This document shows, one piece after another, positions 17,758 through 26,086 of a stretch of 64,000 nucleotides of DNA; the first letter of the stretch is position 1; every line of letters starts with the position of its first letter. A model generated the notes under the pieces. The model worked only from the letters and a program-made list of their open reading frames with translations. It was not told where the DNA came from and did no database searches. A program made the position numbers and the translations under genes. The stretch spans positions 1-64,000 of the forward strand of contig NZ_PVTI01000002.1 in the NCBI RefSeq assembly GCF_003002895.1, read 5' to 3'. This DNA comes from Knoellia remsis. Lineage in GTDB: Bacteria; Actinomycetota; Actinomycetes; Actinomycetales; Dermatophilaceae.

Positions 17758-17833
17758 AGGCTGCCCTGGCGGGCCGACCCACCTCACGGCTCGTGACCGA
17801 CGTGTCAAGCGCGTCCCGACCGGAGGTGACTCC

Positions 17834-18481
17834 ATGGCCCCCGAGCTGTCCCAGACCCTCGACCGGGGGCTGCGGGTGCTCACCCTCGTCGCGCGTGCCG
17901 ATCCGAACCGTGGCGTGACGATGACGCAGATCGCCGACGAGCTCGGCGTGGGACGCACCATCGCCTATCGCCTCGTGGCGACGCTCGAAGCGCATGCCCT
18001 CGTCGTCCGGCGCCCCGATGGTCGGGTGACGCTCGGCCTGGGGGTGGCCCGCTTTGCCGGTGCGCTCGGCCCGCTCGTGCGCGACGTCGCGACGCCCGTG
18101 CTCCGCCGCCTCGCCGACGAGCTCGGTGCGACAACACATCTCACGCTCGTCGAGGGCAGTGAGGCCGTCGCCGTGGTGGTGGTCGAGCCTTCGTGGACCG
18201 ACTACCACGTCGCCTACCGGACGGGGTCGCGTCATCCCATCGGTCGGGGCGCGGCAGGGCTGGCGATCCTCGCCGGGCGCGAGGGCAGCCTCGACCCGGT
18301 CGGCACCCACGGTGAGCTCCAACCGGGGGCGCACGGCGTGGCTGCCGCGCTCCCTCCGGGCGCCGTCGAGGGGTCGGTCGGCGCGGTCGCCCTGCACGAG
18401 CTGCCGGTGGACGAGGTCGGGCCGTCCGTCGCGCGCGCTGCGCAGGCCATCGCAGACGCGCTGCGCCTGCCGGAGGCGTGA
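17834..18481 (+). CDS. IclR family transcriptional regulator
   Basis: Regulator of 215 residues, slightly short for the family (about 250). N-terminal winged helix: LSQTLDRGLRVLTLVA, GVTMTQIADELGVGRTIAYR. The C-terminal effector domain begins near RFAGALGPLVRDVATPVL and contains VEPSWTDYHVAYRTGSRHPI and GRGAAGLAIL. ATG 17834 has an excellent ribosome binding site GGAGGTGA (17822-17829). It is divergent from the fah operon and 123 bp upstream of hmgA; matching palindromes in both gaps suggest that it controls the homogentisate genes and itself. Confidence 0.92.
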   Translation: MAPELSQTLDRGLRVLTLVARADPNRGVTMTQIADELGVGRTIAYRLVATLEAHALVVRRPDGRVTLGLGVARFAGALGPLVRDVATPVLRRLADELGATTHLTLVEGSEAVAVVVVEPSWTDYHVAYRTGSRHPIGRGAAGLAILAGREGSLDPVGTHGELQPGAHGVAAALPPGAVEGSVGAVALHELPVDEVGPSVARAAQAIADALRLPEA

Positions 18482-18562
18482 CGAGGAGCCGGTCACCCGG
18501 CATACGGCGGTTGACAGCGGTGGCGCACCGCGCCATCCTGCCGTACCGGTTCTCATCCGATC

Positions 18563-18577
18563 GTCCGATAAACGGAC
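18563..18577. promoter_or_regulatory. Candidate IclR operator upstream of hmgA
   Basis: GTCCGATAAACGGAC (18563-18577) has 5-bp arms and resembles the palindrome at 17745-17755 (shared CCGAT...CGGAC). It lies 28 bp before the hmgA start, directly upstream of the ribosome binding site. Confidence 0.5.
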
Positions 18578-18604
18578 ACCGGTGACGGCACTCAGGAGGA
18601 CGTC

Positions 18605-19855
18605 GTGGCGCACTACCAGTCGATGGGCAGCATCCCGCCGAAGCGGCACACCCAGCACCGCCGCCCGGCCGGCCGCGGCAAGGTCGGCGAGCTCTACTAC
18701 GAGGAGCTCATGGGTGAGGAGGGCTTCTCGTCGGACTCCAGCCTGCTCTACCACCGCAACATCCCGTCGACGATCGTGGACGCCCGCGAGTGGTCCCTCG
18801 GCGACCTGTCCACGACGCCGAACCACCCGCTCAAGCCGCTGCACCTCCAGCCGCACGCACTCTTCGACGACGCCAAGACCGTGAAGCAGACCGATGTCGT
18901 CACCGGCCGCCGTCTCCTCCTCGGCAACGGCGACGTGCGGATCTCGTATGCCGTGGCCGGGGCGACCAGCCCGTGGTACCGCAACGGCGTGGGCGACGAG
19001 TGCGTCTATGTCGAGCGCGGGTCGGCTCGGGTCGAGACGGTCTTCGGTGCCTTCGAGGTCGGGCAGGGCGACTACATCGTCATCCCGCGCGCGACGACGC
19101 ACCGCTGGATCCCCAAGGTGTCGCGCAAGGAGCCACTGCGCGCCTACGCGATCGAGGGCAACAGCCACATCGCGCCGCCGAAGCGCTACCTGAGCAAGTA
19201 CGGCCAGTTCCTCGAGCACAGCCCCTACTGCGAGCGGGACCTGCGGGTGCCCGACGGGCCGCTCCTCGCCGAGGACATCGGTGAGAAGCCCGGCGACGAG
19301 ACCGAGGTCTACATCAAGCACCGGGGGAGCGGACCGGGGAGCAGCGGCGGTCTCGTGGGGACGGTCCACACGATCCCGTTCCACCCCCTCGACGTCGTCG
19401 GCTGGGACGGCTGCCTCTACCCCTACGTCTTCAACGTGCGCGACTACGAGCCCATCACCGGTCGCGTCCACCAGCCGCCGCCGGCGCACCAGGTCTTCGA
19501 GGGCTGGAACTTCGTCGTGTGCAACTTCGTGCCGCGCAAGGTCGACTACCACCCGCTGTCGATCCCGGTGCCCTACTACCACTCGAACGTCGACTCCGAC
19601 GAGGTCATGTTCTACGTCGAGGGCGACTACGAGGCGCGCAAGGGCTCGGGCATCGGCCAGGGCTCGATCTCACTGCACCCCGGCGGTCACGCCCACGGTC
19701 CGCAGCCTGGCGCCGCCGAGGCGTCGATCGGTGCCGAGTACTTCGACGAGCTCGCGGTCATGGTCGACACGTTCCGGCCGCTCGAGCTCGGTGAGGGCGG
19801 GCGCGCCTGCGACGACGGCAAGTACCACCTGTCCTGGAGTGCTTCCCGCCGCTGA
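18605..19855 (+). CDS. hmgA: Homogentisate 1,2-dioxygenase
   Basis: Opens the ring of homogentisate to maleylacetoacetate with O2, using Fe(II). 416 residues. Family landmarks: GSIPPKRHTQHR near the start, CVYVERGSARVETVFG and TTHRWIP in the first cupin, and the active-site segments IPFHPLDVVGWDGCLYPY, DEVMFYVEGDYEARKG and SLHPGGHAHGPQPG in the second. GTG 18605 has AGGAGG upstream. Follows the IclR gene on the same strand with a candidate operator in between. Confidence 0.97.
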   Translation: MAHYQSMGSIPPKRHTQHRRPAGRGKVGELYYEELMGEEGFSSDSSLLYHRNIPSTIVDAREWSLGDLSTTPNHPLKPLHLQPHALFDDAKTVKQTDVVTGRRLLLGNGDVRISYAVAGATSPWYRNGVGDECVYVERGSARVETVFGAFEVGQGDYIVIPRATTHRWIPKVSRKEPLRAYAIEGNSHIAPPKRYLSKYGQFLEHSPYCERDLRVPDGPLLAEDIGEKPGDETEVYIKHRGSGPGSSGGLVGTVHTIPFHPLDVVGWDGCLYPYVFNVRDYEPITGRVHQPPPAHQVFEGWNFVVCNFVPRKVDYHPLSIPVPYYHSNVDSDEVMFYVEGDYEARKGSGIGQGSISLHPGGHAHGPQPGAAEASIGAEYFDELAVMVDTFRPLELGEGGRACDDGKYHLSWSASRR

Positions 19856-19874
19856 GCCGGGAGTCAGCGGCGGG
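19845..19874. terminator. Bidirectional hairpin built from the ends of hmgA and hemD
   Basis: CCCGCCGCTGA (19845-19855) and TCAGCGGCGGG (19864-19874) are perfect 11-bp arms around an 8-nt loop. The left arm is the last codons plus stop of hmgA; the right arm is the same for hemD on the other strand. The two convergent genes are only 8 bp apart, so this hairpin likely terminates both. Confidence 0.75.
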
Positions 19875-20991
19875 CGAGGCGGTAGCCGCGCTTGACGACG
19901 GTCTCGACCAGCTCACGGCCGGCGACTTCGCGCAGGCGCGCGACGGCCACCTCTGCCGCGTGCGGGTCGACGGAGTCGCCGGGCAGGACCTCGAGCACCT
20001 GCGCTCGGGACACAACGTCTCCGTCGGCGGCGACGAGCAGCCGCAGGACCGCTGCGCCGCTGGGCGAGAGCGGCAGCACGTGCCCGTCGAGGAGGGCGAC
20101 GGTCCGACGGACCTGCAGCAGCCCGACCGGCGTGTGCAACGCCGCGGACTGGCTCTCCTCGAAGTGGTGGACGAGCGTGCGGACGAGGGCCCCGAGACGG
20201 CTGCGATCCGGGACGAGCGGCCGGATTCCCTTGTCCTGCAAAGGGGCTGCGGTCACCGGTCCAACCGCGGCGACGACCAACGAACCCGCAGCGGTGCGCT
20301 CGACGACGGCGTCGAGCACTCCGGCCGACTCCGCTGCCGCCAGCCACGCGTGCGCGCCCGGAGCCGAGGTGAAGACGACGGCGTCCACCTCGCCGACCGC
20401 CGTCTCCCGCACGGACCCAACCAGAGCGTCCGGGTCCGGCGGAGGGCCCCAGCGGTAGACGACGAGGCTCTGCACGTCCGCCCCCGCGGCGGCGAGCTCG
20501 GTGTCCAGGCCGTCGGCACCGGCGCCGTGGTGCTGCACGGCGATCCGCTGGCCCGAGACGCCTTCGCCCAGGAGCAGCTCGAGGATCTCCGCGGAGGTCT
20601 CGGACTCGGCGACCCAGTCGGCAGTGAGCCCCGCTGCCTGGATCGCGCCACGCGCCTTGGGTCCGCGGGCGATGAGCCGCGCGCGCGAGAGCACGGCGAC
20701 GAGCTCATCGGCGAGCCCGGCGGCGTCGGCGGCCTCGACCCAGCCGCGCAGCCCGATGCCGGTCGTCACGACGACGACGTCGGGTGGCGCCGCGAGCAGC
20801 TGCTTGGTCGCGAGCAGCAGGTCCTCGTCGTGCTCGTGGGGCACGATCGTCAGCGCCGGCGCATGCCGGACAGTCGCACCCCGCCGGGCCAGCGCCGAGG
20901 AGAGCTCCTCGGAGCGCCGATCCGCGGTGACGAGGACGACGCAGCCCGTGAGGACCTGGCTGAGACCCGGGGGAGTGCGTTCGACGCTCAC
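19864..20991 (-). CDS. hemD: Uroporphyrinogen-III synthase with C-terminal winged helix
   Basis: Cyclises hydroxymethylbilane to uroporphyrinogen III, the precursor of siroheme and heme. 375 residues: HemD domain about 1-265 (VLVTADRRSEELSSALARRG; TGIGLRGWVEAADAAGLADE; VFTSAPGAHAWLAAAESAGV; VGPVTAAPLQDKGIRPLVPD) and a response-regulator-like winged helix about 285-375 (LDGHVLPLSPSGAAVLRLL; VETVVKRGYRLARR). This fusion is known from actinobacteria. GTG 20991 overlaps the stop of the siroheme synthase domain gene (GTGA). Last gene of the nitrite reductase operon, supplying siroheme precursor. Confidence 0.9.
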   Translation of the reverse strand: MSVERTPPGLSQVLTGCVVLVTADRRSEELSSALARRGATVRHAPALTIVPHEHDEDLLLATKQLLAAPPDVVVVTTGIGLRGWVEAADAAGLADELVAVLSRARLIARGPKARGAIQAAGLTADWVAESETSAEILELLLGEGVSGQRIAVQHHGAGADGLDTELAAAGADVQSLVVYRWGPPPDPDALVGSVRETAVGEVDAVVFTSAPGAHAWLAAAESAGVLDAVVERTAAGSLVVAAVGPVTAAPLQDKGIRPLVPDRSRLGALVRTLVHHFEESQSAALHTPVGLLQVRRTVALLDGHVLPLSPSGAAVLRLLVAADGDVVSRAQVLEVLPGDSVDPHAAEVAVARLREVAGRELVETVVKRGYRLARR

Positions 20992-21551
20992 GCCACCACC
21001 TCCTCGTCGCCACGGCGGCGGAGAGACACGGTGCTGCCGCCGACGAGGACCACCCGACCACGGCGACCGGGGGCGGTGCGGCGTGGACGCAGGTCGATGT
21101 CGGCGCTCTCGAGGTGCTGGGCGAGCGCGTTGCGGACGGCCACGACCCGGCCCGGGTCGGGACGTCCAACCGAGACGACGCCGACTCGCAGGCCGGCGTG
21201 CTCGGTCACGGCCGGGGTGCGTGCGGTGCCGTGCTCCGAGGCCCCGGCACACACCGAGAACACCCGCTCGCTGGTGGCGCGCTCGCACAGTGCCCGGTCG
21301 ACGGCGAGGTCTCCCGTGGACGCGACGACGAACCAGCTGCCAGTCACGTCGTCGAGCGCGACCTCGCGCTGGCTCCACGACACCGCCACCCGGTCGCACA
21401 GGTCGAGCATCTCCCGGCAGACGACGGGCGTGACGACGTGGACGATCGCACCGTCGTCGACGAGCCGGCGCGCCTTGGCCGCCGCGACCGGCCCGCCCCC
21501 GGCGACGAGGACGGCGCGGCCGACGAGGTCGACTCCGATGAGGGTGGTCAC
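20988..21551 (-). CDS. Siroheme synthase N-terminal domain (precorrin-2 dehydrogenase/ferrochelatase type)
   Basis: Met8/CysG-N-like protein of 187 residues that oxidises precorrin-2 with NAD and may insert iron, making siroheme for NirB. Rossmann motif VLVAGGGPVAAAKARRLVDD near the N-terminus, then VVTPVV and FVVASTGDLAVDRALCERA. The stand-alone methyltransferase (SUMT) domain of full CysG is not present here and must be encoded elsewhere. Both ends overlap neighbours by GTGA, so it is translated in series with nirD and hemD. Confidence 0.88.
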   Translation of the reverse strand: MTTLIGVDLVGRAVLVAGGGPVAAAKARRLVDDGAIVHVVTPVVCREMLDLCDRVAVSWSQREVALDDVTGSWFVVASTGDLAVDRALCERATSERVFSVCAGASEHGTARTPAVTEHAGLRVGVVSVGRPDPGRVVAVRNALAQHLESADIDLRPRRTAPGRRGRVVLVGGSTVSLRRRGDEEVVA

Positions 21552-21964
21552 GTCTCTGTCCCCGGCGACGACACCTCGGAGGGGCCCTCCGGCGGGGCGA
21601 CGTGCACGACGCCGTCGCGCACCTCGACCGGCCAGACCGCGAGCGGCACGGGCTCCTTGCCGACGGCATCGAGGCACTCGCCCGTGCGCAGGTCGAAGAC
21701 CTGCTTGTACATGGGGGAGGCGACCGTGGGGACCTCGCCCCGCGTCCCGACGATCCCGCGCGCCATGACGAAGGCACCGGAGAACGGGTCGAGCTGCTGC
21801 ACGGCATACACGGTGTCGTCCGCGCAGCGGAAGAGCGCCACCTGCTCGCCGGAGACGAGCGCGGCCGCGCCGCGCTCGGGAACGAGGTCTCCGACGCGGC
21901 ACACCGCGATGAAACCCCGTCGCCGGACGTCCGGGTGCGGGACGACGCCGGTCTCGACCGTCAT
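21548..21964 (-). CDS. nirD: Nitrite reductase small subunit
   Basis: Small subunit of the NADH-dependent assimilatory nitrite reductase, 138 residues, Rieske-like fold. The sequence has VCRVGDLVPERGAAALVSGE, VYAVQQLDPFSGAFVMARG and ASPMYKQVFDLRTGECLD, matching NirD, and lacks the Cys-His ligand pairs of a true Rieske cluster, as usual for NirD. ATG 21964 overlaps the nirB stop (ATGA). Confidence 0.95.
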   Translation of the reverse strand: MTVETGVVPHPDVRRRGFIAVCRVGDLVPERGAAALVSGEQVALFRCADDTVYAVQQLDPFSGAFVMARGIVGTRGEVPTVASPMYKQVFDLRTGECLDAVGKEPVPLAVWPVEVRDGVVHVAPPEGPSEVSSPGTET

Positions 21965-24537
21965 CGCCGCACCTCCAGGGTCGTGCCGGCGATGAGGACC
22001 CCACCGGCCCTCTCGTCGGCGGTGGCCGGTCGCGGCTGACCGCGCTCGGCGACATAGGCGAACGAGTCGTCGGCGACGTCGGGCGCGTTGACGAACGAGC
22101 CGAACCGGCGCAGTTTCTCGGGGTCCGCGAGGACGGCCGCCCACTCGTCCTCGTAGGCGTCGACGTGCACGGCCATCGCGGCGTCGAGGTCCGCGGCGAC
22201 ACCGAGGGAGTCGTCGATGACGACGGCTCGGATGGCGTCGAGACCACCCTCGTGGTCCTCGACCCACGCCGCCGCGCGCTGCAGCCGGTCAGCGGTGCGC
22301 ACGTAGTACATGAGGAACCGGTCAATCGTCCGCACGAGCGTCTCGGTGTTGAGGTCCTCCGCGAGGAGCTGGGCATGCCGCGGCGTGAAGCCGCCGTTGC
22401 CGCCGACGTAGAGGTTCCAGCCGTGGTCCGTCGCGATGACGCCGACGTCCTTGCCGCGGGCCTCGGCGCACTCGCGGGCGCACCCGGAGACACCGAGCTT
22501 GAGCTTGTGCGGGCTGCGCACGCCGCGGTAGCGCAGCTCCAGGGCGATGGCGAGGCCCACCGAGTCCTGCACGCCGTAGCGGCACCACGTCGACCCGACG
22601 CACGACTTCACCGTACGCAGCGACTTGCCATAGGCGTGGCCGGACTCAAAACCATTGTCCACCAAGCGTTTCCAGATCGCCGGTAGCTGGTCCATCCGCG
22701 CGCCGAAGAGGTCGATCCGCTGACCCCCGGTGATCTTCGTGTAGAGCCCGAACTCCCTGGCCACCTCACCGATGACGATGAGGCCCTCGGGGGTGATCTC
22801 GCCTCCGGGGATGCGCGGCACGACCGAGTAGGAGCCGTCCTTCTGGAGGTTGGCCATGACGTGGTCGTTGGTGTCCTGCAGGCTGGCGCGCTCGCCCTCG
22901 AGGATGTGCCCCGTGCCGAGCGAGGCGAGGATCGAGCCGATGACCGGCTTGCAGATGTCGCAGCCGCGACCGCGCCCGTGGGCGGCGATGATCTCGGAGA
23001 ACGTCGTCAGCCCCTGCACCCGCACGACATCGAAGAGCTGGGCCCGCGACAGGTCGAAGTGCTCGCACAGCGCGCTGCTCACCTCGACTCCGGACTTCTC
23101 GAGCTCGGTGGTGACGAGCTTCTTGACGAGCGGCAGGCACGACCCGCAGCTCGTCCCGGCCTTGGTGCAGCCCTTGACGCCGGTCAGGTCGGTGCAGCCG
23201 CCATCGGTGACGGCGCAGCGGATCGCGCCCGCTGTGACGTTGTTGCACGAGCACACCGCGGCGTCGTCGGGCAGGTCGCCTGCCGGGGCGGCTCCCGCGC
23301 CTTCGGGGAGCAGGTATGCCGCAGGGTCGCCTCCCAGCTCGCGGCCCACCATGGGCCGCAGCGCGGCATACGCGCTGGCGTCCCCGACGAGGATGCCGCC
23401 GCGCAAGGTGCGGGCGTCGTCGGACATGACGAGCTTCTTGTAGACCCCGGCGACGGGGTCGGAGATGACGACCTCGAGGCCACCGGGCTCCTGCGCGAAG
23501 GCGTCACCGAAGTTCGCGACGTCGACGCCGAGCAGCTTGAGCTTCGTCGACAGGTCGGCGCCGGGGAAGGTCCCGCTGCCCCCGAGCAAGCGGTCCGCGA
23601 CGATCTCGGCCATCGTGTACCCGGGAGCGACGAGCCCGAGGCAGCGACCGCCGATGTTCGCGACCTCGCCGATGGCCCACACCGCGGGATCGTTTGTGGC
23701 ACAGGCGTCGTCGACGATGACGCCGCCGCGTTCGCCGACCTCGAGGCCGGCCGCGACGGCGAGCTCGTCACGCGGTCTGACCCCGACGGCGAAGATGACG
23801 ACGTCGACGTCGAGCGCGGGCCCCTCGGTGAACTCCATGCGGGACACGCGGCCGCGGTCTCCGACGATCCGTGACGTCGCCGTGCCGGTGCGCACCCTGA
23901 CGCCGAGGTCCTCGATGAGCCGTCGGAGCGCCTCGCCGCCGCCGTCGTCGACCTGGAGCGGCATGAGTCGCGGCGCGAACTCGACGACGGTCGTGTCGAC
24001 GTCGAGGGCGCGCAGGGCTCCGGCCGCCTCGAGACCGAGGAGGCCGCCGCCGACGACCGCGCCGCGCACTGGGCGGTCGAGCTCGTTGCGGCGCTTCTCG
24101 ACCCACCCGCGCAGGTCGGCGACGTCGTCGATGGTGCGGTAGACGAACGCACCCCGAAGGTCCTTCCCTGGAACAGGCGGCACCGCGGCATACGAACCAG
24201 TGGCGAGGACCAGGGCGTCGTAGTCGATGACCGAGCCCGTGGACGTGGTGACGGTGCGGGCGTCGCGGTCGATCGCCTCCGCTTTGACACCGCGCTTGAG
24301 CGTGACGAGCGGGTCGTCCCAGAGCTCCTGGCCGCCGAGCGCGAGGTCCTCGGGGTGCCGCCCGGTGAAGTACGACGTGAGGGCGACCCGGTCGTAGGGC
24401 GCGCGCGGCTCCTCGCACAGCAGCGTGACCGACCACGAGCCGGCCGCGTCGCGCGACCGCAGCGCGTCGACGAGACGGCGGGCGACCATGCCGCCACCGA
24501 TGACGACGAGGTGCTGGGGGGACTGTGCTGCAGGCAT
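21961..24537 (-). CDS. nirB: Nitrite reductase large subunit
   Basis: Reduces nitrite to ammonium with NADH; 858 residues from ATG 24537. Domains in order: FAD/NAD-binding region (HLVVIGGGMVARRLVDALRS from residue 9), BFD-like [2Fe-2S] domain (CSC at 429-431 and a CGSC pair further on), and the sulfite/nitrite reductase domain with the siroheme/[4Fe-4S] cysteines C646, C652, C686 and C690. ATG 24537 is chosen because TAGCGT lies 7 nt upstream; GTG 24570 (11 residues longer) would start before that box. A GlnR box lies at 24561-24598. Leads nirB-nirD-siroheme synthase-hemD. Confidence 0.96.
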   Translation of the reverse strand: MPAAQSPQHLVVIGGGMVARRLVDALRSRDAAGSWSVTLLCEEPRAPYDRVALTSYFTGRHPEDLALGGQELWDDPLVTLKRGVKAEAIDRDARTVTTSTGSVIDYDALVLATGSYAAVPPVPGKDLRGAFVYRTIDDVADLRGWVEKRRNELDRPVRGAVVGGGLLGLEAAGALRALDVDTTVVEFAPRLMPLQVDDGGGEALRRLIEDLGVRVRTGTATSRIVGDRGRVSRMEFTEGPALDVDVVIFAVGVRPRDELAVAAGLEVGERGGVIVDDACATNDPAVWAIGEVANIGGRCLGLVAPGYTMAEIVADRLLGGSGTFPGADLSTKLKLLGVDVANFGDAFAQEPGGLEVVISDPVAGVYKKLVMSDDARTLRGGILVGDASAYAALRPMVGRELGGDPAAYLLPEGAGAAPAGDLPDDAAVCSCNNVTAGAIRCAVTDGGCTDLTGVKGCTKAGTSCGSCLPLVKKLVTTELEKSGVEVSSALCEHFDLSRAQLFDVVRVQGLTTFSEIIAAHGRGRGCDICKPVIGSILASLGTGHILEGERASLQDTNDHVMANLQKDGSYSVVPRIPGGEITPEGLIVIGEVAREFGLYTKITGGQRIDLFGARMDQLPAIWKRLVDNGFESGHAYGKSLRTVKSCVGSTWCRYGVQDSVGLAIALELRYRGVRSPHKLKLGVSGCARECAEARGKDVGVIATDHGWNLYVGGNGGFTPRHAQLLAEDLNTETLVRTIDRFLMYYVRTADRLQRAAAWVEDHEGGLDAIRAVVIDDSLGVAADLDAAMAVHVDAYEDEWAAVLADPEKLRRFGSFVNAPDVADDSFAYVAERGQPRPATADERAGGVLIAGTTLEVRR

Positions 24538-24544
24538 GTCGGAG

Positions 24545-24550
24545 ACGCTA
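24545..24550 (-). promoter_or_regulatory. -10 box of nirB, leaderless
   Basis: TAGCGT on the minus strand is 7 nt before ATG 24537. No -35 consensus is seen upstream, which fits a promoter that needs an activator; the GlnR box ends 10 bp upstream of this element. Confidence 0.5.
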
Positions 24551-24560
24551 GGAACGATCG

Positions 24561-24598
24561 GTTTCGTCACTGTGGTTCACCTGTTTCGGGTGGGTTAA
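24561..24598 (-). promoter_or_regulatory. GlnR box upstream of nirB
   Basis: On the minus strand the order is TTAAC, 6 nt, GAAAC, 6 nt, ACCAC, 6 nt, GAAAC. This matches the actinobacterial GlnR consensus of alternating GTnAC and GAAAC boxes at 6-nt spacing; both GAAAC boxes are exact, the other two are degenerate. GlnR activates nitrite reductase genes in streptomycetes and mycobacteria, so regulation by nitrogen supply is expected. Confidence 0.7.
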
Positions 24599-24619
24599 AC
24601 CCTGCTCACGGGGCAGGCG

Positions 24620-26086
24620 TCAGGTCGGTGAGGGTGCTGGAGCGTGGGTGTCGAGCCAGTCGAGGAGCCCGCACACCTCGTCCCGGCAGCCGCCACACCC
24701 GGTCGTGGCGCGAGTCGCGGCGGCGAGGTCCTCGACCGACCGGGCGCCGCAGGCGTGGGCGGCGGAGAGGTCCGCCTTGGTCACGCCGTTGCAGCGGCAC
24801 ACGGTGGCGTCGTCGGGCAGGGTCTCGGGCTCACCGCTCGCCATGGGCGCCGATGTGGCGAGCGCGTTCAGCAACAGGTGCGCCGGGTCGCGGGGGACGG
24901 GGGTGCGCCGGGTGTAGGCGGCGACGAGGTCGGCGGCGACCTGACCGGCGCCGACACACGTGGCTCCGACGAGCCGGTCACCCTCGACGACGACCTCGAC
25001 GTGACGGCCCGCGTCCGGGTCGGACAGTCGCAGCGTGCGCTGCCGCCGGTCCTCGGGCCGTGCCCCGCCGCAGACCCCCATCGTGACGACGTCGAGCCCG
25101 TGGGCCTTGACGCGCACGACGTCGAGACCGCTGCCGTTCCGGTCGGGGCGGGCCGGTGCGCTCGTGCCGGTGAGGCGCTCGGCAAGGGCGCGCGCCTGGT
25201 CCCAGCCCTGGGCGACGAGGCCCGTCGCACCCTCCGGAGGTTGGGCGCAGTCGCCGATGGCGAAGACGCGTCGGTCGGCGGTCATCCCGGCCTCGTCGAC
25301 GAGCACTCCTCTCTCGCAGGGCAGTCCGGCGTCGTGCGCGATGCCCAGATTGGCGGTGGTGCCGGTCGCGACGACGAGCAGGTCGGACTCGACGACCTCG
25401 CCGTCCGTGAGTCGTATGCCGGTGAGTCGCCCGTCCGCGACGATCGCGGCCTCGGCGCCCACGCCGATGCGTGGGGTGATGCCGACGTGCGGCATGGCGC
25501 TCGCGAGGACGGTGCTCGCCGCCGTGTCGAGCTGGCGCTCCATGAGCGCGTCGGCCGGATGGACGATGGTCACCGGGCAGCCACGCTGGGCGAGGGCGCT
25601 CGCCGCCTCGATCCCGAGCACTCCCGCGCCGAGCACGACCGCACGACGCGCATTGAGCGTGGCGGCGATGATCTCGCGGGCGTCGTCGATGGTCCGCAGC
25701 GCATGCACCCCGACGGGGAGAGTGCCACCCCCGTGGTCGAGGCCGGGCAGCGGAGGGATGCGAGCCGAGGCCCCGGTCGCGAGGACGAGCTGGTCGTAGC
25801 GGTGCCGGCTGCCGTCGGTCGTCGTGACGACGCGGTCCTCCCGGTCGACCGCGGCTGCGGAGGTCCCGCGCAGGACGGTGAGTCGGGGGTGGTCCGGGCT
25901 GGGCAGGGTGAGCGAGGTGAGGTCGTAGCGGCCGGCGACGACCTCGCTGAGGAGCACGCGGTTGTAGGGCTCACAACCCTCGGCCCCGATGACGGTGACG
26001 TCGTACTTGCCGGTCGTGTCACGAGCAAGGACGTCCTCGACGAAGCGGGACCCGACCAGGCCGTTGCCGATGACGACGAGCCTCAT
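24620..26086 (-). CDS. Flavoprotein reductase partner of assimilatory nitrate reductase
   Basis: NAD(P)H-dependent electron donor subunit, 488 residues, resembling the N-terminal half of NirB. FAD motif LVVIGNGLVGSRFVEDVLAR at the N-terminus, EPYNRVLLSEVVAG, NAD-binding VVLGAGVLGIEAASALAQRG, and VFAIGDCAQPP. The C-terminal 60 residues form a BFD-type [2Fe-2S] domain (CRCNGVTKADL ... TTGCGGC). ATG 26086 overlaps the nitrate reductase stop codon by 4 bp, and nirB starts 83 bp downstream. Equivalent to NasB of bacilli or NasC of enterobacteria. Confidence 0.9.
   Translation of the reverse strand: MRLVVIGNGLVGSRFVEDVLARDTTGKYDVTVIGAEGCEPYNRVLLSEVVAGRYDLTSLTLPSPDHPRLTVLRGTSAAAVDREDRVVTTTDGSRHRYDQLVLATGASARIPPLPGLDHGGGTLPVGVHALRTIDDAREIIAATLNARRAVVLGAGVLGIEAASALAQRGCPVTIVHPADALMERQLDTAASTVLASAMPHVGITPRIGVGAEAAIVADGRLTGIRLTDGEVVESDLLVVATGTTANLGIAHDAGLPCERGVLVDEAGMTADRRVFAIGDCAQPPEGATGLVAQGWDQARALAERLTGTSAPARPDRNGSGLDVVRVKAHGLDVVTMGVCGGARPEDRRQRTLRLSDPDAGRHVEVVVEGDRLVGATCVGAGQVAADLVAAYTRRTPVPRDPAHLLLNALATSAPMASGEPETLPDDATVCRCNGVTKADLSAAHACGARSVEDLAAATRATTGCGGCRDEVCGLLDWLDTHAPAPSPT

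Noticed and set aside
21548-21964. True Rieske iron-sulfur protein
   Set aside because: The Cys-His ligand pairs are missing; the sequence fits NirD, which has the fold without the cluster.
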